Assembly (NCBI GenBank): GCA_021732415.1
Contig: JAKFVC010000122.1
Coordinates: forward strand, 1 to 64,000
From: Planctomycetaceae bacterium
GTDB taxonomy: Bacteria; Planctomycetota; Planctomycetia; Planctomycetales; Planctomycetaceae
Length of the DNA: 64,000 bases
Reading direction: 5' to 3'
The notes below the pieces were generated by a model. The model was not told where the DNA came from. It saw only the letters and a program-made list of their open reading frames with translations, and ran no database searches. Every line of letters begins with the position of its first letter. Position 1 is the first letter of the stretch. Below, one piece after another: positions 54,732-63,764 of this stretch. Position numbers and translations under genes: made by a program.

Positions 54732-56147
54732 ATGTCCTCGATCACGATGCTGGGTAGTCACCGACGATTGTGTGACGGTCTGACCCGCCGCGAAACTCTG
54801 CGGGCGGGGGCGCTGTCGCTGCTGGGCGGGGCCTTCAACCTGCCGAGTCTGCTGGCTCTGGAAGAGCACAAGCAAACGCTGCCGCGCAAGGCCAAGAGCG
54901 TCATCCTGCTGTATCTGATCGGTGGCGCGCCGACGCAGGATATGTACGACATGAAGCCGGAAGCCCCGGAGAAAATCCGCGGCGAGTTCAAGCCGATTGA
55001 TACGAACGTCCCCGGCATTCAAATCTGCGAACTGATGCCGCAGTCGGCGAAATGGATGCACAAGTCGGCGATTGTTCGCTCGGTGAATCACAAGGCGGGT
55101 TGCCATAATCCGCTACCCAGTTACACCGGGTATGAAATCTCGGTGACTGACAATACGAGCACTAAAGACACCTATCCCCCCAGCATGGGCTCGGTGTGCG
55201 AGTACCTGCGCCCCGCGACGCAGGATCTGCCCGACTATATTTACCTTCCCAACTACGCTGGAGCCGGCAACGACGGCGGCACCGTACGTTACCCCGGGCC
55301 GTACGCCGGTTTTCTCGGCAAGCGTTACGACCCCCTCTTCTCCGAATTCGACATCAAGAAGCATCGCGTCGTCGGCAAGATGAAGATGCTCGACGGCGAG
55401 CCGTTCCTATCCAGAAACTCCCGCCTCGCTGATGGCATCACTCTCGACGCGTTGGATAAGCGAGAAAGCTTGCTGCGCCAATTCAACCGGCAACAACGCC
55501 GCAGCGAATCCAACCGTGCACTGGATGACGTGACTCGGATTCAGCAGCGAGCGCTCAGTCTGTTGACCTCGAACAGTCTCAAGAGTTCGTTCGATCTCAG
55601 TAACGCGGACCCCAAGTTGCGCGACCGGTATGACCGCACGCTGTTTGGTTCGAGCGCACTCATCGCCCGCCGCCTGGTGCAAGCGGGGGTTCGTTTCGTC
55701 AACGTGAGCTGGGATTTCCCAGGCGACAATTCCTGGGACACGCACGCCGACAACTTCGGCTGGCTACGCGGAGCCCTGCCCAGCCTGGACCTCACCTACA
55801 GCGCGCTCTTGGGCGATCTCGAAGAGACCGGCCTCCTGGACGAGACGCTGGTAGTCCTGATGAGCGACATGGGCCGCACGCCCCAGGTCAACGCCAACTC
55901 CGGCCGCGATCACTGGACCTACGCCTATAGTGTCGTGTTCGCCGGAGCCGGCATTCGCGGCGGCACCATCCACGGAGCCTCCGACGCCCACTCCGCCTAT
56001 GTCAAAGACCGTCCAGTGAGCACCAGCGACATCTGTGCCACGATCTATCACCTGTTGGGGATCGACCCCGACATGAAGGTCTACGACAACGATCGTCCCA
56101 TTGCCGTCGCACACGGCGGGCAACCGATTCGGGAGATTCTGGCTTAG
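54732..56147 (+). CDS. DUF1501 protein
   Basis: This 471-residue protein starts MSSITMLGSHRRLCDGLTRR, the DUF1501 opening with a TRRETLRAGAL variant of the twin-arginine motif. LLYLIGGAPTQDMYDMKP, VNVSWDFPGDNSWDTHADNF and LMSDMGRTPQVNANSGRDHW are family signatures. It forms an operon with the DUF1549/1553 gene and probably works with it in the periplasm. Confidence 0.92.
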   Translation: MSSITMLGSHRRLCDGLTRRETLRAGALSLLGGAFNLPSLLALEEHKQTLPRKAKSVILLYLIGGAPTQDMYDMKPEAPEKIRGEFKPIDTNVPGIQICELMPQSAKWMHKSAIVRSVNHKAGCHNPLPSYTGYEISVTDNTSTKDTYPPSMGSVCEYLRPATQDLPDYIYLPNYAGAGNDGGTVRYPGPYAGFLGKRYDPLFSEFDIKKHRVVGKMKMLDGEPFLSRNSRLADGITLDALDKRESLLRQFNRQQRRSESNRALDDVTRIQQRALSLLTSNSLKSSFDLSNADPKLRDRYDRTLFGSSALIARRLVQAGVRFVNVSWDFPGDNSWDTHADNFGWLRGALPSLDLTYSALLGDLEETGLLDETLVVLMSDMGRTPQVNANSGRDHWTYAYSVVFAGAGIRGGTIHGASDAHSAYVKDRPVSTSDICATIYHLLGIDPDMKVYDNDRPIAVAHGGQPIREILA

Positions 56148-56817
56148 TTGTTAGAGATGACGCGTCTCGGCGTGTGCCTGACGTGTTCAATTCTATGCCG
56201 TAGCCTTACGGTCAAGGAAGTCGTGAAACTCTGGTGATTCTCAAAGAGTGTTTCTTCCGCAGACCCTAGGTTCGCGATATGTTCAAGCCGGCAATGCGGT
56301 TCGTCTACGCCTCGTGCTAGACATCGCTGGATGCACTTGCCAATTTCTCGTTAATTCAGGCGAGGCAAAGTCACGGCAGATCCGCGCTTGTTAGTGCTTG
56401 TCACACATTAGCGCGCGAACGGCTTGGTATGCGATAGGGTCGAGTATTCCCCGTGTATGCATACGGCTTTGGCGTTCAGTTTCGTCGCGAAGCAGTGACG
56501 CGGACAGCGAGGCCTGCTGCAGCAATTCCACCATTTGCACTCGCTTGCCTGCGATTGTTCTGGCTGCATAGACAGACTGAACAAAGAAAATCTGAACAAA
56601 AATGCGAACCTTGCTTGAATGTCCAGATCTATTCCTTACACTACTTCGACGCGGCGCGATGCTCCGCTGTACCGTTTCGGACAGATGCTCGCGTTGAGGA
56701 CGAGGCTAGGGCTTTTCTAAATCGTTGTATTCGATCAGCGATTTACCACACGTCAAACAACTTCCGACGGTTTTCAATCGCGCCGAGACGCTCGTCGTAC
56801 GCGCTAGGGGTACCTTC
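56148..56817. other. 670-base intergenic region
   Basis: No gene, RNA or repeat was recognised. An in-frame extension of the next gene to 56725 is not supported. Confidence 0.4.
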
Positions 56818-59559
56818 ATGGCTCTTCGTCATTGGCTTGAGACAATTGTGGCCCAATTCTGCCGCACGCCGTTGCGTCCGGATTCTGTTCGACGACGGCT
56901 GCCGGTCGCGGTGGCGACGCAGGTTGAGTCTCTGGAGACGTTGACGCTGCTGTCGATGGTGATGGCCTCCAACGATTCAGCATCAGGCGTTCACAATCAG
57001 CCGATTGTCATCGATGTGCTGCAAAATGACATGGCGATGATGGATCCGATGACGATGGAGATGCCGGGTCCCTTATCGGCCGTTCTCGAAAATGGGCCGT
57101 CGCATGGGACGCTCACGGCGAATGGCAGCGGGGGCTTTACGTACGTCGCTAACGCCAATTGGGCGGGTGTCGATTCATTTACTTACCACGCCAAAGACGG
57201 TGCCAGCGTCAGTTCGACCGCCACGGTCTCAGTGATGGCGATGAATTCTGCTCCGACGGCGAATGGCCACAGCTATTCGACGAAGCACGACCACTCAGTC
57301 AGCGGCAGCTTGCTGGATGGAGCTTATGACTCGGACGGTGACTCGATGACCGGCATTCTAGTGCAAGGTCCTTCACACGGCAGCGTGAGCGTAAACTCAA
57401 ATGGCACCTTCACCTACACGCCAACTCAAGGATTCGCGGGGGCCGACACATTTTCCTACAAGGTGAGCGACGGGATCAGTGATAGTCAGACCGTGTATAT
57501 TGGTCTGGATGTGACGAATCAGGTGCCACAGGCCTACGGAGGCAGTTACAACGCGACCAACACTCAACCGCTGGTCGTCAGTGCCCCGGGGGTTTTGGGT
57601 GGTGCGAGTGATGCTGACGGCGATGCGTTGACCGCAACCTTGTTCATGGGGCCCATGCACGGCACATTATCGCTGAACCAGAACGGATCCTTCACCTATA
57701 CCGCACAAAGCGGCTACGTCGGTATGGACATGTTCAGTTTCTCTGCATCCGACGGCATTGCTTCCAGCGGCACGGCTACGGTCATGTTAAACGTCGTGCA
57801 AGGAGTCCAACCACCGAGTGTAACCGCTCCTGGAAATCAAGCCAATCCGGAGCACTCGACCGTTTCTGTCGCGGTCAGCGCCACAGATCCTGGCGGCTAT
57901 TCATTAACTTACAGCGCCAGCGGTCTTCCAAGTGGTCTCGGTATCAGTTCGACGACTGGTGTCATTTCGGGCACGATTGCCTACGGCACGACGGCCTCCG
58001 GACCTTACACGGTGAGTGTGACGGCAACAAATTCGCAAGGACTGAGTGACTCGAAGAGTTTTACCTGGACTGTGACAGCGCTTCCGCCGAACATCACAGC
58101 TCCTGCCGGTCAGACCAACCACGAACATGATGGCGTCACCCTGGCCGTGGTGGCCACTGATCCCGCGGGATACGGGCTGACATTTAGCGCCGCTGGTTTG
58201 CCCGGTGGGTTACACATCGATTCCATGACCGGGGAGATCCACGGCACAGTCGATTACCGGACGATGACCCATGATCCCTATGTGGTGTCTGTAACAGTCA
58301 CAAACACTTTCAACAAAAGTGCGTCGGCCAGCTTTAACTGGACAATTCAAGCCTTGCCCCCCACGCTTGATTCCATTAACAGCCGCTACGGTGATGAAGG
58401 CACTGTCGTATCCACGTTCTCGATCGCAGATTATGCCCATGATCCGGCTCAGTATGCCCTAATCTATACTGCGGCCGGCCTGCCCCCGGGGCTGAGCATC
58501 AATACGACCAGTGGCGCGATATCCGGCACAATTGCCTATCGCACCACACTCGGCCAGCCTTACCACGTGACCGTCACCGTCGACAATCAGCATGGCGGAA
58601 CGGCTAGTAAGTCGTTCGATTGGACCACGACGGCCGCTACCCCCGTGTTTCCCGAACTGGCTGATCAAGACGATCCCGAGCAGTCCGATGTCAACGTCGC
58701 CGCGGCAGCAACAGATCCTGCCGGCTATGCGTTGACTTATGTTGTAAGTGGTTTGCCCGACGGCCTGGATATCGACCAGTCGACGGGGGAAATATCGGGT
58801 AAGATTGATTACGGGACCAGACCCGACAGCATTTACACGGTCACCGTCACGGCGACCAACGAGCACCAGGCCAGCGCTTCGAAATCGTTCCACTGGACTG
58901 TCGACGCTCTCAAGCCGGATATCACCGTAGGCGACAAGACGAATGTTGAACAAGACCAGGTCAGCTTCTTCCTGAATGGTACTGATCCTGCCGGTTACGA
59001 CTTGACGTACCGTGTGACCGGATTACCCGGCGGTCTGACGATCAATAGCGCGACAGGGAAAATCTCGGGGCAGATTCGCAAACAGGCTGCAGCTCACGGG
59101 CCTTACACGGTGACGGCGACCGTGGAGAACGAATGGGGACTGACCGATTCTGACACATTCACCTGGACGATCACCACCGCCGCGCCAGAGATCACGACTC
59201 CAGCGGATCAGTCCAGTTCCGAGCAACAAACCGTTAATCTCGCAGTTAGTGCCACCGATCCTGCCGGCTACCCGTTGACATTCAGTGCCGCCGGCCTGCC
59301 TGGCGGGCTGACCATCAATGCCACAACCGGGGCAATCTTCGGGACAATTGCAAGCGGAGCGGCCACTGCCGTCCCCGATGGAGAATATGATGTCGAAGTC
59401 ACGGTGAGTAAGGGATCTTGTGGATCCTTCGCAGTGGAGCACGATGGAAAAATTTACCAAAATGTTTTCCTTCGCCAGCCACCTGCTGGCGTCGCCTGCA
59501 ATGCTGGGCCGAATCGGGACTGTTTGCCGAGATGTGGATCCGGCTGTTGCAGCGTTTAG
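56818..59559 (+). CDS. giant secreted cadherin/Ig-like repeat protein, 3'-truncated by an IS
   Basis: The start MALRHWLETIVAQF leads to VESLETLTLLS, the N-terminal signal typical of planctomycete giant extracellular proteins. Three cadherin-like repeats follow (GPSHGSVSVNSNGTFTYTP type). Six Ig-like repeats come next (ATDPAGYPLTFSAAGLPGGL type), each about 95 residues. The sixth repeat breaks off at YDVEVTVS. From there the frame runs into transposase DNA out of phase, adding about 50 unrelated residues (GSCGSFAVEH...) before the stop. The intact ancestor was probably much longer, with an adhesive or matrix role. Confidence 0.8.
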   Translation: MALRHWLETIVAQFCRTPLRPDSVRRRLPVAVATQVESLETLTLLSMVMASNDSASGVHNQPIVIDVLQNDMAMMDPMTMEMPGPLSAVLENGPSHGTLTANGSGGFTYVANANWAGVDSFTYHAKDGASVSSTATVSVMAMNSAPTANGHSYSTKHDHSVSGSLLDGAYDSDGDSMTGILVQGPSHGSVSVNSNGTFTYTPTQGFAGADTFSYKVSDGISDSQTVYIGLDVTNQVPQAYGGSYNATNTQPLVVSAPGVLGGASDADGDALTATLFMGPMHGTLSLNQNGSFTYTAQSGYVGMDMFSFSASDGIASSGTATVMLNVVQGVQPPSVTAPGNQANPEHSTVSVAVSATDPGGYSLTYSASGLPSGLGISSTTGVISGTIAYGTTASGPYTVSVTATNSQGLSDSKSFTWTVTALPPNITAPAGQTNHEHDGVTLAVVATDPAGYGLTFSAAGLPGGLHIDSMTGEIHGTVDYRTMTHDPYVVSVTVTNTFNKSASASFNWTIQALPPTLDSINSRYGDEGTVVSTFSIADYAHDPAQYALIYTAAGLPPGLSINTTSGAISGTIAYRTTLGQPYHVTVTVDNQHGGTASKSFDWTTTAATPVFPELADQDDPEQSDVNVAAAATDPAGYALTYVVSGLPDGLDIDQSTGEISGKIDYGTRPDSIYTVTVTATNEHQASASKSFHWTVDALKPDITVGDKTNVEQDQVSFFLNGTDPAGYDLTYRVTGLPGGLTINSATGKISGQIRKQAAAHGPYTVTATVENEWGLTDSDTFTWTITTAAPEITTPADQSSSEQQTVNLAVSATDPAGYPLTFSAAGLPGGLTINATTGAIFGTIASGAATAVPDGEYDVEVTVSKGSCGSFAVEHDGKIYQNVFLRQPPAGVACNAGPNRDCLPRCGSGCCSV

Positions 59560-60070
59560 ACGACCTGCGGCAAATCGATTGGACCGCAGCGTTGGCGGAT
59601 GGAACATTCGCCCGCGCAAAAAGGGGGGCGCCTGCTTGGGAAAAACCAAGTGCGGAAAAGGAACCAAGATCATGGTCCTCTCCGAAGCTGAGGGAATCCC
59701 ACTTGCGGCAGAAATCCACAGCGGCAGTCCCGCTGAAGTCACTCTGATTGAATCGCTGCTGGATGAGCAACCGCTGCCGAAGACTCCGCAACGATTGATC
59801 TACGACATGGCTGCCGACAGTGATCCCTTGCGAGAGCGCTTGCGGGAACGCGGAATAGAGCTGATCTGCCCGCATCGCAAGAATCGAGTCAAGCCAGCCA
59901 CTCAGGATGGCCGTCGGCTGCGTCGCTACCGCAAGCGATATAAGATCGAGCGACTCAATAGCTGGATCCAGAACTTCCGCCGTCTGGTCGTACGCTATGA
60001 GCATATCGCCACAAACTTCCTCGGCTTCGTGCAGCTCGCCTGCGCGATGATCGTCATGCGAAAGCTGTAA
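59418..60070 (+). pseudogene. 5'-truncated IS5-type transposase with a -1 frameshift site
   Basis: Frame one, from 59418, begins WILRSGARWKNLPKCF, lacking the usual first 35-45 residues, and carries DGTFARAK with the first D. Near AAAAAGGGGGG (59617-59627) the reading moves to the -1 frame: KKGGACLGKTKCGKGTKIMV, then LIYDMAADSDPL (second D) and RYKIERLNSWIQNF (E), ending ACAMIVMRKL. The two overlapping frames suggest programmed frameshifting, common in this IS group. The missing N-terminus makes it inactive. Confidence 0.8.
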
Positions 60071-60401
60071 TAAACAACGATTCACAATGTTCACTCTACT
60101 TGGTAGGTTTTGAAACCCGTGCTAGCCATTATTTGTTGCAGTTGGCGACAACGAAGGCTTGGGCAAACCATTCGGTGCCACCGAAGACGTTTGCACTTGC
60201 CGTGCCAATGGAAACAGTGATTCCACAATCGTTAATGGGTTTCCTCAATAAAACAGGCGAAGAGTTTGCGATCATTCGCTTTTGATTATCTGGCTTTATG
60301 AGTTCTTATTGAGTACCGGTTCAAGTAGGGGCTTCATTGCATTATGCGAGGTCGTTGCTACGAGATCTGTAACATTCGTCCTTCACCTTTGAAAGCTGTT
60401 C
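60071..60401. other. IS right flank and intergenic region
   Basis: TAGGTTTTGAAACCC at 60103-60117 is a plausible right terminal repeat of the truncated IS. No matching left end was found near 59400. The rest shows no gene. Confidence 0.4.
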
Positions 60402-61619
60402 ATGTTTTCTTCAAGTGCCCCTGCCGAGAGCAATCTGGCGCGTCCCTACTTCAGCGAAGGAACTGCGCCTATTGTGAATTCGGGCTACATCGATTGCACC
60501 GGACATCTCTGTATCGAATGGGATTCGAACTTAGAATTACCTTTCAAAGAAGGACTCGCGTCAGTCCGTGGGGCGGTGGTTGGCGGCTTTGGTTATTTAG
60601 ATCGAAGCGGAGCGATGGCTATCGGACCATTTCAATGGCCCCAACCGGGGATGACGTTCGACCGTGGGTTTGCACTCGTTCAACCGAAGGAAGGAACTGT
60701 TGGGCTCATCGACCGCACCGGTGCTTGGATCCTCGGTCCTATCGCGAAAGAGGATGGTTGGCGATATCGCGATGGATGGATTGAGAAACGTACCAAGTCA
60801 CATGTCCTGCTAAACAACATCGCTACTGATGTTTCAATAGAACTCGATGTTGCATGTCAACCGGGAAGATTTACGGACGGTATGTCGATCGCTACTGTTG
60901 CGGAATCGACGAGTAGGCTTTCAACCTTCACTGGAGTTCGCGAGGACGGCACGATTGCATTTCATATCACCAGCAACGCTGAGATCTACAATATAGTCCA
61001 GGGCTTCCACGACGGTCTGGCGCTGTTCGACAGCGGATCCGGGGCGCATTTTGGTTTTGTGAACAAGACTGGAGCTGTGCAGTTACCCGCGATTTATCGA
61101 TACGCCTATTCGTTTCAAGAGAGGTTGGCACCAGTATCGCCTTACGAAAATCAGGGGACACCTGGCTGGGGCTACATCAATCAACTAGGAGAATATCAAA
61201 TCGAGCCGCGACCGGAATTCGTTGGGGCGGATTGCTTTTCAGAGGGCTTGGCCGCGGTGTGTGTATGGAATAACGGCACAGATTTTCCGCCCAAGGGTGA
61301 TGACCATGAAGGGCGTGAGAGATGGGGATACATCGATCGAACTGGCTCATGGATGATTCCCCCCGTGTTTAGTATGGCGGGGCCATTTCGAGAAGGGTAT
61401 GCGAACGTCCATTTCAAATTCGTCAGTCGAGGCGATCGTTTGTATGACGACGATGGAGAGTTGAACGAAAGGGATTGTTCGTTATCATTTATTTCTCAGG
61501 GTGGGAGCTTCATTTGGCCTCCCCGGTTGGCGGGGCGAAATATTAAAGAATTCGTCGTGGCCGATCCACGCGGCGCCCAAACAGAAGCGCCACCGTTTAT
61601 GGTTCTGTTGCCTGACTGA
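60402..61619 (+). CDS. WG-repeat protein
   Basis: This 405-residue protein has KWG/WG beta repeats: FGYLDRSGAMAIGPFQW, VGLIDRTGAWILGP, FGFVNKTGAVQLPAIYRY, WGYINQLGEYQIEPRPEF and WGYIDRTGSWMIPPVFSMA. About six units suggest a small propeller-like or solenoid structure used for binding. No signal peptide was seen. It precedes the HTTM gene by 51 bases and may be co-transcribed with it. Confidence 0.85.
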   Translation: MFSSSAPAESNLARPYFSEGTAPIVNSGYIDCTGHLCIEWDSNLELPFKEGLASVRGAVVGGFGYLDRSGAMAIGPFQWPQPGMTFDRGFALVQPKEGTVGLIDRTGAWILGPIAKEDGWRYRDGWIEKRTKSHVLLNNIATDVSIELDVACQPGRFTDGMSIATVAESTSRLSTFTGVREDGTIAFHITSNAEIYNIVQGFHDGLALFDSGSGAHFGFVNKTGAVQLPAIYRYAYSFQERLAPVSPYENQGTPGWGYINQLGEYQIEPRPEFVGADCFSEGLAAVCVWNNGTDFPPKGDDHEGRERWGYIDRTGSWMIPPVFSMAGPFREGYANVHFKFVSRGDRLYDDDGELNERDCSLSFISQGGSFIWPPRLAGRNIKEFVVADPRGAQTEAPPFMVLLPD

Positions 61620-61670
61620 AGATGGAACCGCAGATCCTGCGTTGGCCTTTGAGGAATTAGAAATTGTCGC

Positions 61671-63113
61671 ATGTTTTCATGGTCGCAGTACGTCCAAGTC
61701 TGGAATGCGTTCTTTTTCAGCCCCGAGCCCGTCGCGACGCTGTGCGTGGTTCGCATTCTGTTAGGCCTACTGATAATGATGGACGGATGGATACACTGGC
61801 AGTTCCGTAAGGTCTTCATCGCTCCGGATGGTGTGCTGTCTGTTGCAGCGTTCAACAAGATCTATGGCCGGTCGCGCTTTACCTTGTTCAATCTGCTGCC
61901 GGAAACACAGGGCAGTGTGGACGCCGTGATGGCGTTGTATTTCCTGTCCGGTTTTCTGATGGCACTGGGAGTAGGCGCACCTTACTGTTTCGCCGCGGCG
62001 TGGATTCTGGCTGTGTCGTTGCATCACCGGAGTATCTGCTTTATGAGCGGCGGTGATTCGCTACTGCGGATTGTGCTGTTTCTGATGTGCTTTTCTTATG
62101 CTGGGGCCGGATTGTCAGTGGATGCCTGGCTGGCTGGACGGGGCGTGTTCGAGTCACTCTGGATCTCGGCCCCGCCGTGGTGCACGCGATTAATGCAGAT
62201 CCAACTGGCCTTGTTGTACTTCCGGGCCGTGGCTTTCAAGATGCAGGGGCCGGCCTGGCGGAATGGGACGGCCGTACTCTATGCGATCAGTAATAAGAAT
62301 TACCAGATGTGGACGATCCCCCAGTGGCTGCAAAGTCGCGGAGGCATTGCCATCGCGACCTATTTCACGCTGATTGTCGAATGGTCTTTTGCGGTGCTCA
62401 TCTGGATTCGCGAACTGCGGCCGGCATTGATTGTGATCGGCCTGCTGCTGCACCTCGGCATGGAGATTACACTGAATCTGCAGCTCTTTAGCTGGTTGAT
62501 GATGATCTGCCTGTTGTTGTTTGTCGACCCTCAATTCACGTTGTGGATCGCGGAGCAGCTGGCAGGGAATCCGCAGCATCAGCAGGCCGTGGTCTTGGAG
62601 GGCAATGTCTCTTACATTGTCGTCAATACGTTCATCGCCCTATATGTGTTCTACGCCTACATCTGGAACGCCCCCGACAATACTGTATTGAAACCGCTGG
62701 TCGCACTGATCCGGCCGGCGGTGAAATATTGGGGACTGTGGCATTCTTGGTCGATGTTCGCACCCACCTTGTTTTCGGTGACACGCAGTGTGGAACTGGA
62801 AGTTCACTTCGAAGACGGCGAGGTCGTGGTGTGGAAGCCCGATTTTCATTCAGGAATGTCGCGTCTCCAGCGATTTCGCCACGAACGATTTCGCAAGATG
62901 GGCGAAAACTGCCGCGAAGGCGAGTTCGAGTATGTCCGCTGGTGTCTCTGCGAATACGTGATCCGGCAGATGCGTCGTGAGCACGGGAACGATCGCAAGA
63001 TCACCAAGGTGACACTCCATCACGTCGACGAGCCGATCGCTGATTTCAACACCACACTGGAATCAGACCTCTCGATAAGGCGAACTCTGCACTACACCTA
63101 CACCGTCACGTAG
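61671..63113 (+). CDS. HTTM-domain membrane protein
   Basis: This 480-residue membrane protein has the HTTM (horizontally transferred transmembrane) domain related to vitamin K-dependent gamma-carboxylase: VVRILLGLLIMMDGWIHWQF, ILAVSLHHRSICFMSGGDSL and YFRAVAFKMQGPAWRNGTAV. About ten spans are followed by a soluble tail (WSMFAPTLFSVTRSVELEV) typical of bacterial members. Enzymatic activity in bacteria is unproven. Confidence 0.88.
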   Translation: MFSWSQYVQVWNAFFFSPEPVATLCVVRILLGLLIMMDGWIHWQFRKVFIAPDGVLSVAAFNKIYGRSRFTLFNLLPETQGSVDAVMALYFLSGFLMALGVGAPYCFAAAWILAVSLHHRSICFMSGGDSLLRIVLFLMCFSYAGAGLSVDAWLAGRGVFESLWISAPPWCTRLMQIQLALLYFRAVAFKMQGPAWRNGTAVLYAISNKNYQMWTIPQWLQSRGGIAIATYFTLIVEWSFAVLIWIRELRPALIVIGLLLHLGMEITLNLQLFSWLMMICLLLFVDPQFTLWIAEQLAGNPQHQQAVVLEGNVSYIVVNTFIALYVFYAYIWNAPDNTVLKPLVALIRPAVKYWGLWHSWSMFAPTLFSVTRSVELEVHFEDGEVVVWKPDFHSGMSRLQRFRHERFRKMGENCREGEFEYVRWCLCEYVIRQMRREHGNDRKITKVTLHHVDEPIADFNTTLESDLSIRRTLHYTYTVT

Positions 63114-63167
63114 AGTCGTTTCCCGAAACACGTCACACCTTGATTCGCAGAATTGCGCTGGGAAGTG

Positions 63168-63407
63168 ATGCCGCTGGCCGACAAGTTGCAGGAGATCGTC
63201 CGCGACCATGTGCAGCGCTATTCGGCCGTTTCGACACAGGAATCCGAGTTTCAGTCCGAGTGGCGAGAACTGGGTGAATTCCTGAAAGCGCACGGCGGAT
63301 TGGAAACGGTCGTTCGCCGAGCCTATGACGGCTTCGATCCCGCGAGCCGGCAGGTATGGCGTGCCAAGCTGGCGGACGGCACCTTGCGACCGCCGGATTC
63401 TAAGTAG
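63168..63407 (+). CDS. small hypothetical helical protein
   Basis: This 79-residue protein starts MPLADKLQEIVRDHVQRYSA after GGGAAG. It is helical and charged, ending VWRAKLADGTLRPPDSK. No family was recognised. It lies 54 bases after the HTTM gene on the same strand. Confidence 0.5.
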   Translation: MPLADKLQEIVRDHVQRYSAVSTQESEFQSEWRELGEFLKAHGGLETVVRRAYDGFDPASRQVWRAKLADGTLRPPDSK

Positions 63408-63472
63408 GTCAACATCCAAAATGTTTCCGCAATCAATACCGCTGTCGCAACTTCACTCAAGGGACTTCGGCC

Positions 63473-63574
63473 CTAGAATTTAGATGCGGGTCGTAGTCTC
63501 CACAAGGAGTGTTGAGTGGAGCAACCGGCGAACGCCACGATCATCGTGATTGTTAATCCCACGAAGTTCTTCAT
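63473..63574 (-). CDS. 33-residue lipoprotein
   Basis: ATG follows AAGGAGTTG. The product MKNFVGLTITMIVAFAGCST has a lipobox-like AFAGC with C18, then a 15-residue tail. Entericidin-like small lipoproteins have this size and build. It sits 19 bases after the small membrane-protein gene and is probably co-transcribed. Confidence 0.6.
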   Translation of the reverse strand: MKNFVGLTITMIVAFAGCSTQHSLWRLRPASKF

Positions 63575-63593
63575 CGAGCAACTCCTTGTGCGA

Positions 63594-63764
63594 TCAATTG
63601 TCGGCAACGAAATGGCGCGCGATCGACCAGGCAGCAGGAGCCAGGGCCAGGGAACCGCTCAGTAAGCAATTGACCGATCCGCTCGTGTCGATCGAACCGG
63701 CAACCAGGACGAACCCCGAAATCACTTGAAGTCCACCAACCATAAAGTTCAGGCTGTTCAACAT
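63594..63764 (-). CDS. 56-residue membrane protein
   Basis: ATG follows AAAGGAG at good spacing. The product begins MLNSLNFMVGGLQVISGFVL and has two short hydrophobic segments separated by AGSIDTSGSVN, ending ARHFVADN. No family was recognised. It precedes the small lipoprotein gene. A sigma54-like TGGCAC upstream has the wrong spacing to its GC. Confidence 0.6.
   Translation of the reverse strand: MLNSLNFMVGGLQVISGFVLVAGSIDTSGSVNCLLSGSLALAPAAWSIARHFVADN

Noticed and set aside
56453-56944. 163-codon frame upstream of the giant Ig-like gene
   Set aside because: It overlaps the true start in another frame and has no protein-like features.
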